NCBI GenBank assembly: GCA_964399345.1
Contig: CAYNQE010000001.1
Location: 36,079 to 100,078, forward strand
DNA from: UBA2100 sp964399345
Lineage (GTDB): Bacteria > Patescibacteriota > Minisyncoccia > Phycocordibacterales > UBA2100
Direction of reading: 5' to 3'
DNA length: 64,000 nt
Shown: positions 33,997 to 42,122 of the stretch, in pieces
Layout of the letters: each line of letters starts with the position of its first letter
Position numbering within the stretch: the first letter of the stretch is position 1
Translations under genes and position numbers: made by a program
Notes under the pieces: model-generated
Told to the model about the DNA's origin: nothing
Database searches by the model: none
The model's input: only the letters and a program-made list of their open reading frames with translations

Positions 33997-34575
33997 ATGC
34001 CAGCTGATTCACATCAAGAACCTCACCCTCTAGATGGTAATCACCCTACTTCTCTTAAAAGTCTAATTCTCTTTGCGGTTATCGTTATGGTTATAGTACT
34101 TCCTATACGATTGTTTATCGCAAAGCCTTTTATCGTTTCAGGAACTTCTATGTTCCCTACCTTTGATACTTGGCACTACCTTATCATCGATCAGATTAGT
34201 TACAGGTTTAACGAGCCTGAACGTGGTGATGTTATTGTCTTTCGTTTTCCTCAAGATCCATCACGCTTTTTTATTAAAAGAATTATAGGCCTTCCAGGAG
34301 AGAGGGTTGTTCTCTCAGGAAACACTGTAACTATCTTTAATGACGAATCACCGGAAGGATTCGTTTTAGATGAACCATATGTTGATGACGAGCACCAAAA
34401 ACCTTCGAATTCAGTTTCTAACCTAGGAGATAACGAATATTTTGTTCTGGGAGATAATCGCGCGGCATCTTCCGATTCAAGGTACTGGGGACCGTTGGAA
34501 GATAATAAGATAACCGGAAGAGCATACGTTCGACTCTTTCCTTTTAATAGTATAGGTACCTATCCAGGAAAATAA
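33997..34575 (+). CDS. lepB: Signal peptidase I
   Basis: Membrane serine protease that removes signal peptides. From the start chosen the protein has 192 aa: one membrane helix (about 22-42), the Ser nucleophile in SGTSMFPTF, the region YLIIDQISYRFNEPERGDVI, the catalytic Lys in FFIKRIIGLPGERV, and the box GDNRAASSDSRYWG. A TACAAT box ends seven bases before this ATG and a TTGCGT lies 18 bases further up, so upstream starts in frame (33934, 33988) lie before or inside the promoter and are rejected. The HisRS paralogue follows after one base. Confidence 0.92.
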   Translation: MPADSHQEPHPLDGNHPTSLKSLILFAVIVMVIVLPIRLFIAKPFIVSGTSMFPTFDTWHYLIIDQISYRFNEPERGDVIVFRFPQDPSRFFIKRIIGLPGERVVLSGNTVTIFNDESPEGFVLDEPYVDDEHQKPSNSVSNLGDNEYFVLGDNRAASSDSRYWGPLEDNKITGRAYVRLFPFNSIGTYPGK

Positions 34576-34576
34576 T

Positions 34577-35722
34577 ATGTTAACAATTCAACAAACAAAC
34601 TGTGCAAGCACAGGAGAACTTCTTGACCGAGCACTGGACACGATAGAATTCTATGGATTCAATCCCTTGGATAAGACCCTTAAAGACAAGAAGCCTGCAA
34701 AGGTGTTAAAGGTTCGCGCAAATGCCAACTTGGCGCTCCCTATTGAAAAAAAGTTATCCTCCCTAACTAAATCTTTCGTTTCTCACGGTTTTCATAGAGA
34801 GGATTTTCCTCATTTTGAATATCAGGTGGAAAGCGGGGCAAAAGTATCTTCGCTTTCATTACATGCAGTAGGAAGTAAGTCTTCTATTGCAGAGGCTATG
34901 CTTATCTCCACCCTAGAAAATATAGCTAGAGAAAGTGGCCTGCAAGGCTATGTTTTACATATCAATAGCATTGGTGACAAAGACTCTTCTGCTCGATATA
35001 TTCGTGATTTAACTGCCTATCTACGAAATAATTTAAATGAGATGCCAGGCTATGCACGAGAGGATATGCAGGCAGGCAACCCCGTTAGAGCATTTTCAAA
35101 ACTTTCTGAAAAACAAAATGAAATTGCAGGAGGTGCGCCTAATCCTATGGAGTATCTAAACGATGAAAGCAGGGCGCATCTGCGAACTGTTCTTGAATAT
35201 GTTGAAAACATTGGAATTCCTTATGAATTAGACACATCAGTTCTAGGAAGTAATGATTGCTGGCAACACACAATATTTGAATTAAGAATTCCTAACGAAA
35301 GTGGTGGAACAATAACAGTAGCCCGCGGTGGACGGCACGATTCTCTTGCATACAAGAGCTATCGAGTTGAAATGCCGGTTGTTAGTGTAATTATCGAACA
35401 CGAAATACGAGGAAGGATTAAACCTAAAAGACGAGCAACTACAGATCCAAAATTCTTTTTTGCACAACTTGGCCCACAAGCTAAAATGAAAAGTTTTTCT
35501 GTTTTAGAATTACTTCGTAAGTCAGGAGTTCCTATTTCACAACAACTAGCGCTTGAAAGTATTGGTGCTCAACTTGAAAAAGTTACCACTCCGTATACCG
35601 TTATCATCGGCCACAAAGAAGCATTGGAGGAAACTGCAATTGTTCGTAATATGAATACCATGTCACAGGTAGTTGTTCCACTATCAAACCTTTCTAGCTA
35701 TTTGAAGAGATTGAAGGCTTAG
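34577..35722 (+). CDS. Degenerate histidyl-tRNA synthetase paralogue
   Basis: A 381-aa protein with the outline of HisRS: LHAVGSKSSIAEAMLISTLE and GYVLHINSIGDKDS (cf. the HisRS VIGS/INSLGD region), a C-terminal half of the core with IFELRI and ARGGRHDSLAYK (cf. GGRYD), and a C-terminal anticodon-binding-like domain (TPYTVIIGHKEALEETAIVR). The motif 2 arginine region reads FVSHGFHREDFPHFEYQVES and the usual RPEGT sequence is missing, so histidine activation is doubtful. It might be a HisZ-like or other tRNA- or nucleotide-binding derivative. A true HisRS was not found in the window. It is cotranscribed with lepB. Confidence 0.7.
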   Translation: MLTIQQTNCASTGELLDRALDTIEFYGFNPLDKTLKDKKPAKVLKVRANANLALPIEKKLSSLTKSFVSHGFHREDFPHFEYQVESGAKVSSLSLHAVGSKSSIAEAMLISTLENIARESGLQGYVLHINSIGDKDSSARYIRDLTAYLRNNLNEMPGYAREDMQAGNPVRAFSKLSEKQNEIAGGAPNPMEYLNDESRAHLRTVLEYVENIGIPYELDTSVLGSNDCWQHTIFELRIPNESGGTITVARGGRHDSLAYKSYRVEMPVVSVIIEHEIRGRIKPKRRATTDPKFFFAQLGPQAKMKSFSVLELLRKSGVPISQQLALESIGAQLEKVTTPYTVIIGHKEALEETAIVRNMNTMSQVVVPLSNLSSYLKRLKA

Positions 35723-35751
35723 TTGACAAACCGCTAGTCTCATAGTACTAT
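35723..35751 (+). promoter_or_regulatory. Consensus sigma70-type promoter of the tandem cold-shock gene
   Basis: TTGACA and TACTAT with exactly 17 bases between them, starting one base after the upstream stop codon. The expected start site leaves a leader of about 30 bases with a Shine-Dalgarno sequence. Confidence 0.85.
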
Positions 35752-35788
35752 ATATTTACAGTACATTTATATAACGGAGGTACAAATC

Positions 35789-36217
35789 ATGATTTTTTCG
35801 CTGAAGACTACCCATGGAGTTTTGCGATTTTTCAATAATCGGAAAAACTTTGGTATTATCGATTCATCAATCGGTCCAATCTACCTACCAGGCAAAGTTC
35901 TGGACGGATCAAAGTTTTCATCCGTAGACACAGGTGATTCGATCACCGTTGGCTATGGGACAAGAGAAGATGGGAGCTTCTTCGTCACAGGAATAGACGC
36001 CATCACACAACCTCCCCGGATTCTCGGAACTATCAAATGGTTCAACTGGACTAAGGGCTATGGTTTTGTCGAAGTTGAGGGAGAAAAGGATGTGTTCCTT
36101 CCCAAAAGCATCCTGAAAAAATGTGGGCTTCAAGAAATTTATGACGGTGTCCCGGTTACATTGACTCACCGACCCTCGGAACGTAACCCCATCTGCACAA
36201 GTATCGCAATGGTATGA
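35789..36217 (+). CDS. Protein with two cold-shock domains
   Basis: 142 aa with two OB-fold cold-shock domains. The second (about 78-142) is canonical: GTIKWFNWTKGYGFV, with RNP1 KGYGFV and RNP2 DVFLP. The first (about 7-72) is divergent: FFNNRKNFGII and PIYLP. Single-domain Csp proteins are RNA chaperones of about 67 aa; a fused pair is unusual. The start is marked by a strong GGAGG seven bases before the ATG, unlike most genes here, and the G+C content is visibly higher than that of the neighbours. It has its own promoter and terminator, so it is a single-gene unit and probably strongly expressed. Confidence 0.82.
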   Translation: MIFSLKTTHGVLRFFNNRKNFGIIDSSIGPIYLPGKVLDGSKFSSVDTGDSITVGYGTREDGSFFVTGIDAITQPPRILGTIKWFNWTKGYGFVEVEGEKDVFLPKSILKKCGLQEIYDGVPVTLTHRPSERNPICTSIAMV

Positions 36218-36223
36218 TCTTCC

Positions 36224-36258
36224 AAGCGCACACCTCTCGGGGTGTGCGCTTTGATTTT
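36224..36258 (+). terminator. Terminator of the tandem cold-shock gene
   Basis: An 11-bp perfect stem AAGCGCACACC/GGTGTGCGCTT with a six-base loop, followed by TTGATTTT. Confidence 0.9.
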
Positions 36259-36348
36259 AAGGGGTTGACAGGTCTCTAACACAATGATGTCTTACTTGAG
36301 TCTAATGCGATTCGCGCATTAGACTTTGAAACGACAACGGAGGAATCC

Positions 36349-36402
36349 ATGTCAAAATTGTTCCCGGCCCCACGTGGGGCACCCGTAAAAAGTTATGTTT
36401 AG
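36349..36402 (+). CDS. 17-codon ORF with strong Shine-Dalgarno
   Basis: Encodes MSKLFPAPRGAPVKSYV. CGGAGGA lies five bases before the ATG, one of the best ribosome sites in the window, and the coding part includes the GCCCCACGTGGGGC palindrome. It may be a leader peptide for the structured transcript that contains it. A second good site, AAGGAGG at 36561-36567 with an ATG at 36577, follows in the same transcript, but that frame runs through the terminator. Confidence 0.4.
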   Translation: MSKLFPAPRGAPVKSYV

Positions 36403-36626
36403 TGCATCTCTTTTTTTCCACTTCTGCCGGACGGCCGCCGGTGCGATTCAACAGAATCGCGGCGCCTGCCCTGAGGATGGCAATGGGTTTTAATCGAAAG
36501 ATATAAACCCAAGCCGTTTTAACGGATTTGCACAAGCAGTCCGTTACGACCTAAAACCATAAGGAGGACTGACCCCATGAGGAGAATAAACTCATCTTGG
36601 CGGCCATCAGCCGCCGGTGACAATTT

Positions 36627-36658
36627 CGCCCCGCATTCGTGCGGGGCGCTCTTTTTTA
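36627..36658 (+). terminator. Terminator with UUCG loop ending the structured transcript
   Basis: Stem CGCCCCGCA/TGCGGGGCG closed by TTCG, then GCTCTTTTTT. Confidence 0.92.
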
Positions 36659-36707
36659 TATACACCCCTAGCACTCTAAGCCTACTTATGGTAAAGTTTC
36701 GCCACAT

Positions 36708-36968
36708 ATGGCAACAAATATAGAAATTGAAAAGACTGGAAACGAAAACACGGGCGCTGTTTTGCGTAAGTTTACGCAACGTATGCGAAGTGCTGGTATC
36801 GTTCAAAAAATGCGAAAGATTCGCTACACTGCGCGCCCTCTTTCAGACTCCACTCGACGAGGTAAAGCTCTACGAAAGATCCGAAGAAAGAGCGAATTTG
36901 AGCAACTAATTAAAGACGGAAAACTATCCGACTCTGTACGCGGAAAGCGCGTTAAATGGGGAAAGTAG
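36708..36968 (+). CDS. rpsU: 30S ribosomal protein S21-like
   Basis: 86 aa. The middle (VLRKFTQRMRSAGIVQKMRK, then a basic SDSTRRGKALRKIRRKSEFE) matches bS21, which sits near the mRNA exit/anti-SD site on the 30S subunit. It is longer than typical bS21 (about 60-70 aa) by an acidic N-terminal and a basic C-terminal extension. It precedes ybeY and the division genes. Confidence 0.82.
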   Translation: MATNIEIEKTGNENTGAVLRKFTQRMRSAGIVQKMRKIRYTARPLSDSTRRGKALRKIRRKSEFEQLIKDGKLSDSVRGKRVKWGK

Positions 36969-36999
36969 ACGACGCACTAGCGTCGTTTATTTAATTACT

Positions 37000-37374
37000 A
37001 TGTTTGATATACGTAATACTACTAAAGTTAAACCTAAAATCTCTTTTGAAAAGATTAAGATTTCTGTTTTAGGTTCAAAATATGAACTCTCTCTTGTGCT
37101 AATGGGAGACACTCTTGCAACAAGACTAAACAAAGAACACAAAAAGAAAGACGGGCCAACTAACATATTATCCTTCCCGCTTTCAGAAACCGAAGGTGAA
37201 ATCTTTTTAAATCTTCGTCGCGCACAAAGAGACGCTAAAAAATTCGACCACACAATTAAGGAACACATCGCCTTCCTCTTCATCCACGGATGCCTTCACC
37301 TTAAAGGGTTAGCCCACGGAGAAAAAATGGAAAAAGAAGAGACTAGACTTTTAAAGAAATTTTCGCACAGTTAA
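37000..37374 (+). CDS. ybeY: Endoribonuclease YbeY
   Basis: Metal-dependent RNase used in 16S rRNA 3'-end maturation. The 124-aa protein has the N-terminal half with LNKEHKKKDGPTNILSFPLS (the usual LN..yR..d.pTDVLSFp) and the zinc motif HGCLHLKGLAHGEKME, with the three histidines spaced as in HxxxHxxxxxH. Start ATG lies about 30 bases after rpsU. Confidence 0.9.
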   Translation: MFDIRNTTKVKPKISFEKIKISVLGSKYELSLVLMGDTLATRLNKEHKKKDGPTNILSFPLSETEGEIFLNLRRAQRDAKKFDHTIKEHIAFLFIHGCLHLKGLAHGEKMEKEETRLLKKFSHS

Positions 37375-37414
37375 CCCATTTGAAAGCCTTCTTTTTGGAG
37401 GCTACAATGGGTGC

Positions 37415-38575
37415 ATGCGTAGTAAAAACACTATTGTCGGTATCGACATCGGAACGTACAACATAAAAGTTGTTATCACTCAAATTCAGAGTGACGGTAC
37501 TCCCCCACATATAATTGGAACTGGTTCTGCAATTTCAAACGGAATGCGTCATGGATATATTGTAAGTAAGGTGGACGTTGTTGAAAGTATAAGACGCGCG
37601 ATAAACCAGGCTCAAAAAGAAGCGGGTGTTAAGATTGAACGAGCCTACGTTTCTATCGGTGGAATTGGATTAGAAGATAAATATTCTCACGGTGAGGCAA
37701 TTGTTAGTCGCGCTAATTCAGAAGTTACTGAAATTGATACAGAAAATGCCTTAGCCGAATCAGAAGCACGGATCAGTCGTGAGTTAATGAATCACAAGAT
37801 ACTTCACGCAGTTCCTGTCTCCTACCTACTAGATGGTCAAAGAGTGTTAGGAAATCCTGTAGGAATGCATGGTTCTAAAATTGAAGTTGAATCAATGTTC
37901 GTTACCGTTCTGGAGCAACACTTAAACGACCTTGTGAGTGCAATTGAAGCAGCTGGAGTTGAAACTATAGATATAATGGCAGCTCCCATTGCAGCGAGTC
38001 TTGTAACACTAACAAAGCAGCAAAAAATGGTTGGTTGTGTTCTTGCAAACGTTGGGGCAGAAACTGTCTCCGTTGTTGTTTTTGAAGAAAACACCCCAAT
38101 TTCACTTAAGGTGTTCCCTACTGGATCTACTGATATTACGAATAATATTGCAATAGAGTTACGTGTTCCTCTTTCTGAGGCTGAGCAGTTAAAACGAGGT
38201 GCTGTAACAGGTACAAGTCTTCCAAGAAAAAAGCTCGAAGATATTGTTGCTGCAAAAACAAAACAAATGTTTATGCTAATTCAAGACCATTTGAAAAAGA
38301 TTAACAGAGCAGGCCTACTTCCTGCTGGAATAATACTAACTGGAGGAGGATCTGGAATTGCAGACCTTGAGGCATATGCAAAAGCCGCACTTAAATTACC
38401 CAGTGAGACCGCAGGACTACGATTAGGAGAACAAAGACTGAAGGATGCCTCTTGGGCTGTAGCATATGGACTTTGTATATGGGGAGTCTCATCAGATTCA
38501 GACACGGTAGGTATTGAAAATGCACACGCTGCTGGTGCTAAATTCCTTTCGTGGTTTAAGCAGTTCTTGCCGTAG
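37415..38575 (+). CDS. ftsA: Cell division protein FtsA
   Basis: Actin-like ATPase that tethers FtsZ to the membrane. The 386-aa protein has VGIDIGTYNIKVVI (phosphate 1), the 1C domain region with AYVSIGG, GCVLANVGAETVSVVVFE (phosphate 2) and ILTGGGSGIADLE (adenosine motif). The C-terminal helix FLSWFKQFLP could be the membrane-targeting helix. A TACAAT box ends six bases before the ATG. ftsZ follows after 120 bases. Confidence 0.95.
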   Translation: MRSKNTIVGIDIGTYNIKVVITQIQSDGTPPHIIGTGSAISNGMRHGYIVSKVDVVESIRRAINQAQKEAGVKIERAYVSIGGIGLEDKYSHGEAIVSRANSEVTEIDTENALAESEARISRELMNHKILHAVPVSYLLDGQRVLGNPVGMHGSKIEVESMFVTVLEQHLNDLVSAIEAAGVETIDIMAAPIAASLVTLTKQQKMVGCVLANVGAETVSVVVFEENTPISLKVFPTGSTDITNNIAIELRVPLSEAEQLKRGAVTGTSLPRKKLEDIVAAKTKQMFMLIQDHLKKINRAGLLPAGIILTGGGSGIADLEAYAKAALKLPSETAGLRLGEQRLKDASWAVAYGLCIWGVSSDSDTVGIENAHAAGAKFLSWFKQFLP

Positions 38576-38696
38576 GCTGTCAAACTTCCCTTTGCACTGC
38601 CAAATTGTTAATATGTATTCATTACACGACCTTTCTTGGTCTGTAGGTATTTGTTGCACTTTTTAGAAACTTACAGACACTTAAATTAAATAAATT

Positions 38697-39911
38697 ATGA
38701 AGCAGGTAAAGCCAGAAGTTGAAGCATTCGCTAGGATTAGAGTAGTAGGAGCAGGAGGGTCCGGAAACAATGCAGTTGATCATATGATCCGCGCCAAAGT
38801 TCAAGGAGTTGATTTTATCGCAGTAAACACCGACGCCCAAGCACTACATCACTCTAAGGCTAAAAAGAAAATTCACATTGGTAAAAACCTTACCCGCGGA
38901 TTAGGAACTGGAATGAATCCAGAATTAGGACGTCGGGCAGCTGAGGAAACTAAAGAAGAAATTCACGAAGCTCTAAAGGGCTCCGACATGGTGTTTGTTA
39001 CAGGAGGAATGGGTGGAGGTACTGGAACGGGAGCAGCTCCAATCATCGCACAAATTGCTCGTGAGTCCGGTGCACTTACAATTGGTATTGTTACAAAGCC
39101 ATTTACCTTTGAAGGACAACAACGTGCTCGTCTTGCAAAAGAGGGATCAGAGAATCTTAAAAAAGAAGTTGATGCTCTTATCACAATACCTAACGACCGA
39201 CTGCTAACTACCGTGGACAAAGACACCGGGATAAAAGAAGCGTTTGCAATGTGTGACGACATTCTTAAACAAGCAGTTGAAGGAATTGCTGATCTAATTA
39301 CAACTCCTGGAATCATCAACGTCGACTTTGCTGATATACGTGCCGTTATGGAGTCAGCTGGATCTGCATTAATGGGAATGGGAATAGCAGCAGGAGAAGG
39401 ACGCGCCACAAAAGCAGCACACGAGGCTATACAGTCCCCTCTACTGGACGTTTCTATCTCAGGGGCAACCGGAGTACTGTTTGCAATTGCAGGTGGTGAC
39501 GACCTATCTATGCTTGAAGTTCAGGAAGCGGCTCAGGCCATTACAGATTCAGTTGACCCTGACGCTAGAATAATATTTGGTGCAATTTCAGATGATTCTC
39601 TAAAGAAGGGAGAAATTAAGATTACTGTAATTGCTACAGGTTTCCCAGAAAGTAATAAGAACTCGACTGATATACGCAAAGCATCCTTCTTTGGAGGAAA
39701 TCAAGAAAAACCTGAAGAAAAGGCAATTCCACCTAAAGAAGTTGAAGAAAAAGTTGTTGTTATAGAAAAGAAAGTAGAAGAAGAACCCATAGTTCCAATA
39801 ATGAAAGAAGTTAAACGGGCTGAACCAGAAAAACCTAAAGTAAAAGAAGGAGAAGACGATGAAGACTGGGGTGCAATACCGTCATTCTTAAAACGTTCAA
39901 AATTAAAATAA
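38697..39911 (+). CDS. ftsZ: Cell division protein FtsZ
   Basis: Tubulin-like GTPase forming the division ring. The 404-aa protein has IRVVGAGGSGNNAVDHMI at the start, the tubulin signature GGMGGGTGTGAAP (about 102-114), NVDFADIRAVM and the T7-loop region, then a variable Glu/Lys/Pro-rich linker (about 325-385) and the C-terminal peptide DWGAIPSFLKRSKLK that would bind FtsA. Confidence 0.97.
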   Translation: MKQVKPEVEAFARIRVVGAGGSGNNAVDHMIRAKVQGVDFIAVNTDAQALHHSKAKKKIHIGKNLTRGLGTGMNPELGRRAAEETKEEIHEALKGSDMVFVTGGMGGGTGTGAAPIIAQIARESGALTIGIVTKPFTFEGQQRARLAKEGSENLKKEVDALITIPNDRLLTTVDKDTGIKEAFAMCDDILKQAVEGIADLITTPGIINVDFADIRAVMESAGSALMGMGIAAGEGRATKAAHEAIQSPLLDVSISGATGVLFAIAGGDDLSMLEVQEAAQAITDSVDPDARIIFGAISDDSLKKGEIKITVIATGFPESNKNSTDIRKASFFGGNQEKPEEKAIPPKEVEEKVVVIEKKVEEEPIVPIMKEVKRAEPEKPKVKEGEDDEDWGAIPSFLKRSKLK

Positions 39912-39932
39912 TTATCATTAGTTCTTTAAAGT

Positions 39933-40850
39933 ATGTACGACTTAACTATTATCGGAGGAGGACCAGCAGGAATCTCGGCTGGAATCTACTCTGCAAGAAA
40001 ACAACTTAAGACACTCTTTCTAACCCAAGAATGGGGTGGGCAAAGTAATGTCTCAGAAGATATCCAAAACTGGATTGGCTTTCCCCACATTTCGGGTACG
40101 GATTTAGCAAAGAAGCTTGAAGAACATCTGCGAGAGTACGCAGGAGAAATTGTAGACATTGTAGCTCCTGCTAAAGTTACTTCTATTGTGAAAACTGAAA
40201 ATGGTTTTAAAATTACTTCCGATAAGGGAGAAGAATATGAATCTAAAGCAGTATTTCTGTCCATGGGCTCTCACAGAAGAAGGCTTCCAGCAATTGGTGC
40301 TGATAAGTTTGAACATAAAGGACTAACATATTGTGCAACATGTGACGGACCACTCTTTTCTGGAAAGGATGTAGTTGTAGTTGGTGGTGGGAATGCCGGA
40401 TTTGAAACTGCAGCACAACTTCTCGAATACACTAAGAGTGTTACCTTAATCCAGCGTAACGAAAAATTTTTGGCGGACGAAGTTACGATTGCAAAAGTTT
40501 CAAAAAATGAAAAGTTTACCGGCCTTACAAATGTTGAGATAACAGAAGTTTTGGGAGATGCGATGGTTTCTGGGATTAAATATAAAGATAAAATCACTGG
40601 TGAGGAAAAAGAAATGGAAGTTGGTGGAATATTTGTTGAAATAGGAATGGTTCCTAACACTGATATAGTTTCTGAACTAATTGAATTAAACGAAAGAAAA
40701 CATGTTGTTGTTGATCCTCTAACACAGAGAACTAGCGTGGAAGGAATTTGGGCAGCTGGTGATTGTACTGACGGAAAATATCATCAAAACAATATCGCAG
40801 CAGGTGACGCCGTTAAGGCAGTTGAAAATATGCACGGATACTTGAGATAA
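39933..40850 (+). CDS. trxB: Thioredoxin reductase
   Basis: NADPH flavoenzyme of 305 aa. FAD motif GGGPAGISAGIYSARK (about 8-23), redox pair CATC (about 133-136), NADPH motif VVGGGNAGFETA (about 150-161), and the C-terminal FAD motif GIWAAGDCTD. It lies directly after ftsZ and may supply reducing power to the peroxiredoxin and the glutaredoxin encoded elsewhere in the window (inference). Confidence 0.95.
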   Translation: MYDLTIIGGGPAGISAGIYSARKQLKTLFLTQEWGGQSNVSEDIQNWIGFPHISGTDLAKKLEEHLREYAGEIVDIVAPAKVTSIVKTENGFKITSDKGEEYESKAVFLSMGSHRRRLPAIGADKFEHKGLTYCATCDGPLFSGKDVVVVGGGNAGFETAAQLLEYTKSVTLIQRNEKFLADEVTIAKVSKNEKFTGLTNVEITEVLGDAMVSGIKYKDKITGEEKEMEVGGIFVEIGMVPNTDIVSELIELNERKHVVVDPLTQRTSVEGIWAAGDCTDGKYHQNNIAAGDAVKAVENMHGYLR

Positions 40851-40856
40851 GCGAAA

Positions 40857-40887
40857 GAGCGGTTCCCGAAGGCCCCGCTCATTTAAG
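40857..40887 (-). terminator. Terminator of the 66-aa gene
   Basis: Stem GAGCGG/CCGCTC with an inner CCTTCGGG-type fold, followed on the minus strand by TTTCGCTT. It lies between convergent trxB and the small gene. Confidence 0.6.
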
Positions 40888-40897
40888 TTTCAAGAGT

Positions 40898-41098
40898 TTA
40901 CTCTAAAAACAGTTTTCCTGGAGGAAAATCACCCATCCCCAAAGATTCTATATCGTCGTCGCCTTCCAACAACGGATACTCTGTATCCATTGTGAGCGTC
41001 GGACTTCTTTGATGTGTTTGAAAATCCGTTTCCAGCGGGTAGTTAAACTTCCCTTTCAAGCGCTCTACAGCTGCGCCCTTGTTTGGTTTCTGCCCCAT
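40898..41098 (-). CDS. Orphan 66-aa acidic protein with strong expression signals
   Basis: No family recognised. The product begins MGQKPNKGAAVERLKGKFNY and has an acidic end (PLLEGDDDIESLGMGDF); no membrane or signal segment. It is preceded by an AAGGAT Shine-Dalgarno, a leader of about 55 bases and a consensus promoter, and is bounded by two terminators, so it is an isolated transcription unit. Codon use is richer in G+C than that of trxB next to it. Real expression is likely; function unknown. Confidence 0.6.
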   Translation of the reverse strand: MGQKPNKGAAVERLKGKFNYPLETDFQTHQRSPTLTMDTEYPLLEGDDDIESLGMGDFPPGKLFLE

Positions 41099-41160
41099 GG
41101 CATCTATCCTTTTTATATTACGGAGAGAAACGTTAATGTCTCTCTTTCCCGTGTAAACAT

Positions 41161-41189
41161 TTATACTCCCACTTCCCTTCTATGTCAAC
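41161..41189 (-). promoter_or_regulatory. Consensus promoter of the 66-aa gene
   Basis: On the minus strand TTGACA and TATAAA with 17 bases between. Confidence 0.82.
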
Positions 41190-41194
41190 ACGCA

Positions 41195-41224
41195 AAAACC
41201 CGCAGCGAGTGCTGCGGGTTTTTG
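41195..41224. terminator. Bidirectional terminator
   Basis: A 13-bp perfect stem AAAAACCCGCAGC/GCTGCGGGTTTTT with a four-base loop, after the stop of the surface-protein gene on the minus strand. Confidence 0.9.
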
Positions 41225-41241
41225 TCTTCCTATTTATAGGA

Positions 41242-42060
41242 TTACGCTTCGTGTATAACAGCGTTTGAAACTGCTTTCTCAAAGTCGCCATTTAACGCTG
41301 AGATAAAATCTCCTCGTCTTGTGTATAGAAGTGTGAACGCTCCTAGTGCTACCGTTAGTAGTGCCAGTACATACAATACTTCACTTGTTCCTGTGTAAGG
41401 AACCTGATTTATTGCAACGTATGATGCAGTTACTGTAGGAAGAGTTGTCCCTGAAAACGTTGGTGCAATTATTCCTCCTACTGGAATTACTGTTGCGCTA
41501 CAATTTTTTGTAACTCCGTTTCCCCACTTTGCTGTCATTGTAAAAGTTTGTGGTACTCCGGTGTTAGGAATAACTCGATTTCCTGCGTCGGAAACGTTTC
41601 CGATTCCTCGATCAATTGATACGTCGGCACCGTGTGCTCTCCAAGATAGTACGGCTGTACCTCCTGCAACAACTGCATCTGGATTAACCCACATTGAACA
41701 TGTTTGTCCGCTTGGTAGGAACATAGAATTGTTTCCAAACGAGTAGTTAGCTGTAGGTAGTGCTACTACGCTACAAGTATCTGTACCGTACTTCCCCGTT
41801 GCCTTTAAAACGTAAGTTGTAGGTGCACTTGGATAAACTACTACGGCGTCGGCTTTAGAAACGTTACCGATTCCACTGATGTTAACAGTGTGTGCGTTAT
41901 TCACTTTCCAAGAAAGTGTTGTACCTCCATTATTTGTTGGCTGTACGATTGTGTTAAATACACAAGTTGGAGCTGAGGCTGCGTTTGTTGCAGCTGGAAT
42001 TGCTCCGAGTGTAAGTGCTAAAGCTATTGTTATAGCAGAAGCGTATTTAATAATTGTCAT
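41242..42060 (-). CDS. Surface protein with signal peptide and LPxTG-like C-terminus
   Basis: 272 aa. A signal peptide (1-27, ending NAAS) is followed by two related beta-rich repeats of about 80 residues, each with a Cys-containing start, a (V/I)(N/D)(I/R)GIGNVS motif and a hydrophobic end (TYVLKATGKYG; TFTMTAKWGNG). The C-terminus has VPYTG, a hydrophobic helix (SEVLYVLALLTVALGAFTLL) and a basic YTRR, the layout of a sortase substrate, followed by a 25-residue cytoplasmic tail, which is longer than normal. The repeats suggest Ig-like domains. No sortase gene is in the window. It has a TTGACA promoter. Confidence 0.65.
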   Translation of the reverse strand: MTIIKYASAITIALALTLGAIPAATNAASAPTCVFNTIVQPTNNGGTTLSWKVNNAHTVNISGIGNVSKADAVVVYPSAPTTYVLKATGKYGTDTCSVVALPTANYSFGNNSMFLPSGQTCSMWVNPDAVVAGGTAVLSWRAHGADVSIDRGIGNVSDAGNRVIPNTGVPQTFTMTAKWGNGVTKNCSATVIPVGGIIAPTFSGTTLPTVTASYVAINQVPYTGTSEVLYVLALLTVALGAFTLLYTRRGDFISALNGDFEKAVSNAVIHEA

Positions 42061-42122
42061 GCGTTTATTTTTTAAATTAATAAACTCCTTTCGGTTACGA
42101 AAAGAGCGTTCTTATACACGGG

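Larger units (their letters stand above)
36262..36658 (+). ncRNA. Hairpin-rich transcript of unknown family
   Basis: A perfect TTGACA (36265-36270; the -10 box is poor) is followed by a chain of hairpins and a strong terminator. Stems include GTCTAATGCG/CGCATTAGAC (36300-36324), GCCCCAC/GTGGGGC (36366-36379), GCGATTC-AACA-GAATCGC (36443-36460), TGGGTTT/AAACCCA with an inner ATC-GAAA-GAT tetraloop (36484-36511), AACGGA/TCCGTT (36521-36545) and GGCGGC/GCCGCC (about 36599-36615). It does not look like tmRNA, 6S, SRP RNA or RNase P RNA (rnpB is elsewhere). It contains a small ORF with an SD sequence. G+C is higher than in flanking genes. It may be a regulatory RNA, a structured mRNA leader or a foreign remnant. 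Confidence 0.55.

Noticed and set aside
36395..36493. 32-codon frame overlapping the stop of the 17-codon ORF
   Set aside because: No ribosome site and it coincides with several perfect stems, so RNA structure explains it better.
36262..36658. tmRNA
   Set aside because: No tRNA-like acceptor and T-arm ends and no tag peptide ending in Ala-Ala were found.
36577..36723. ORF starting after AAGGAGG in the structured transcript
   Set aside because: It reads through a strong UUCG terminator into the next intergenic region; the Shine-Dalgarno is noted but the frame is not accepted as a gene.
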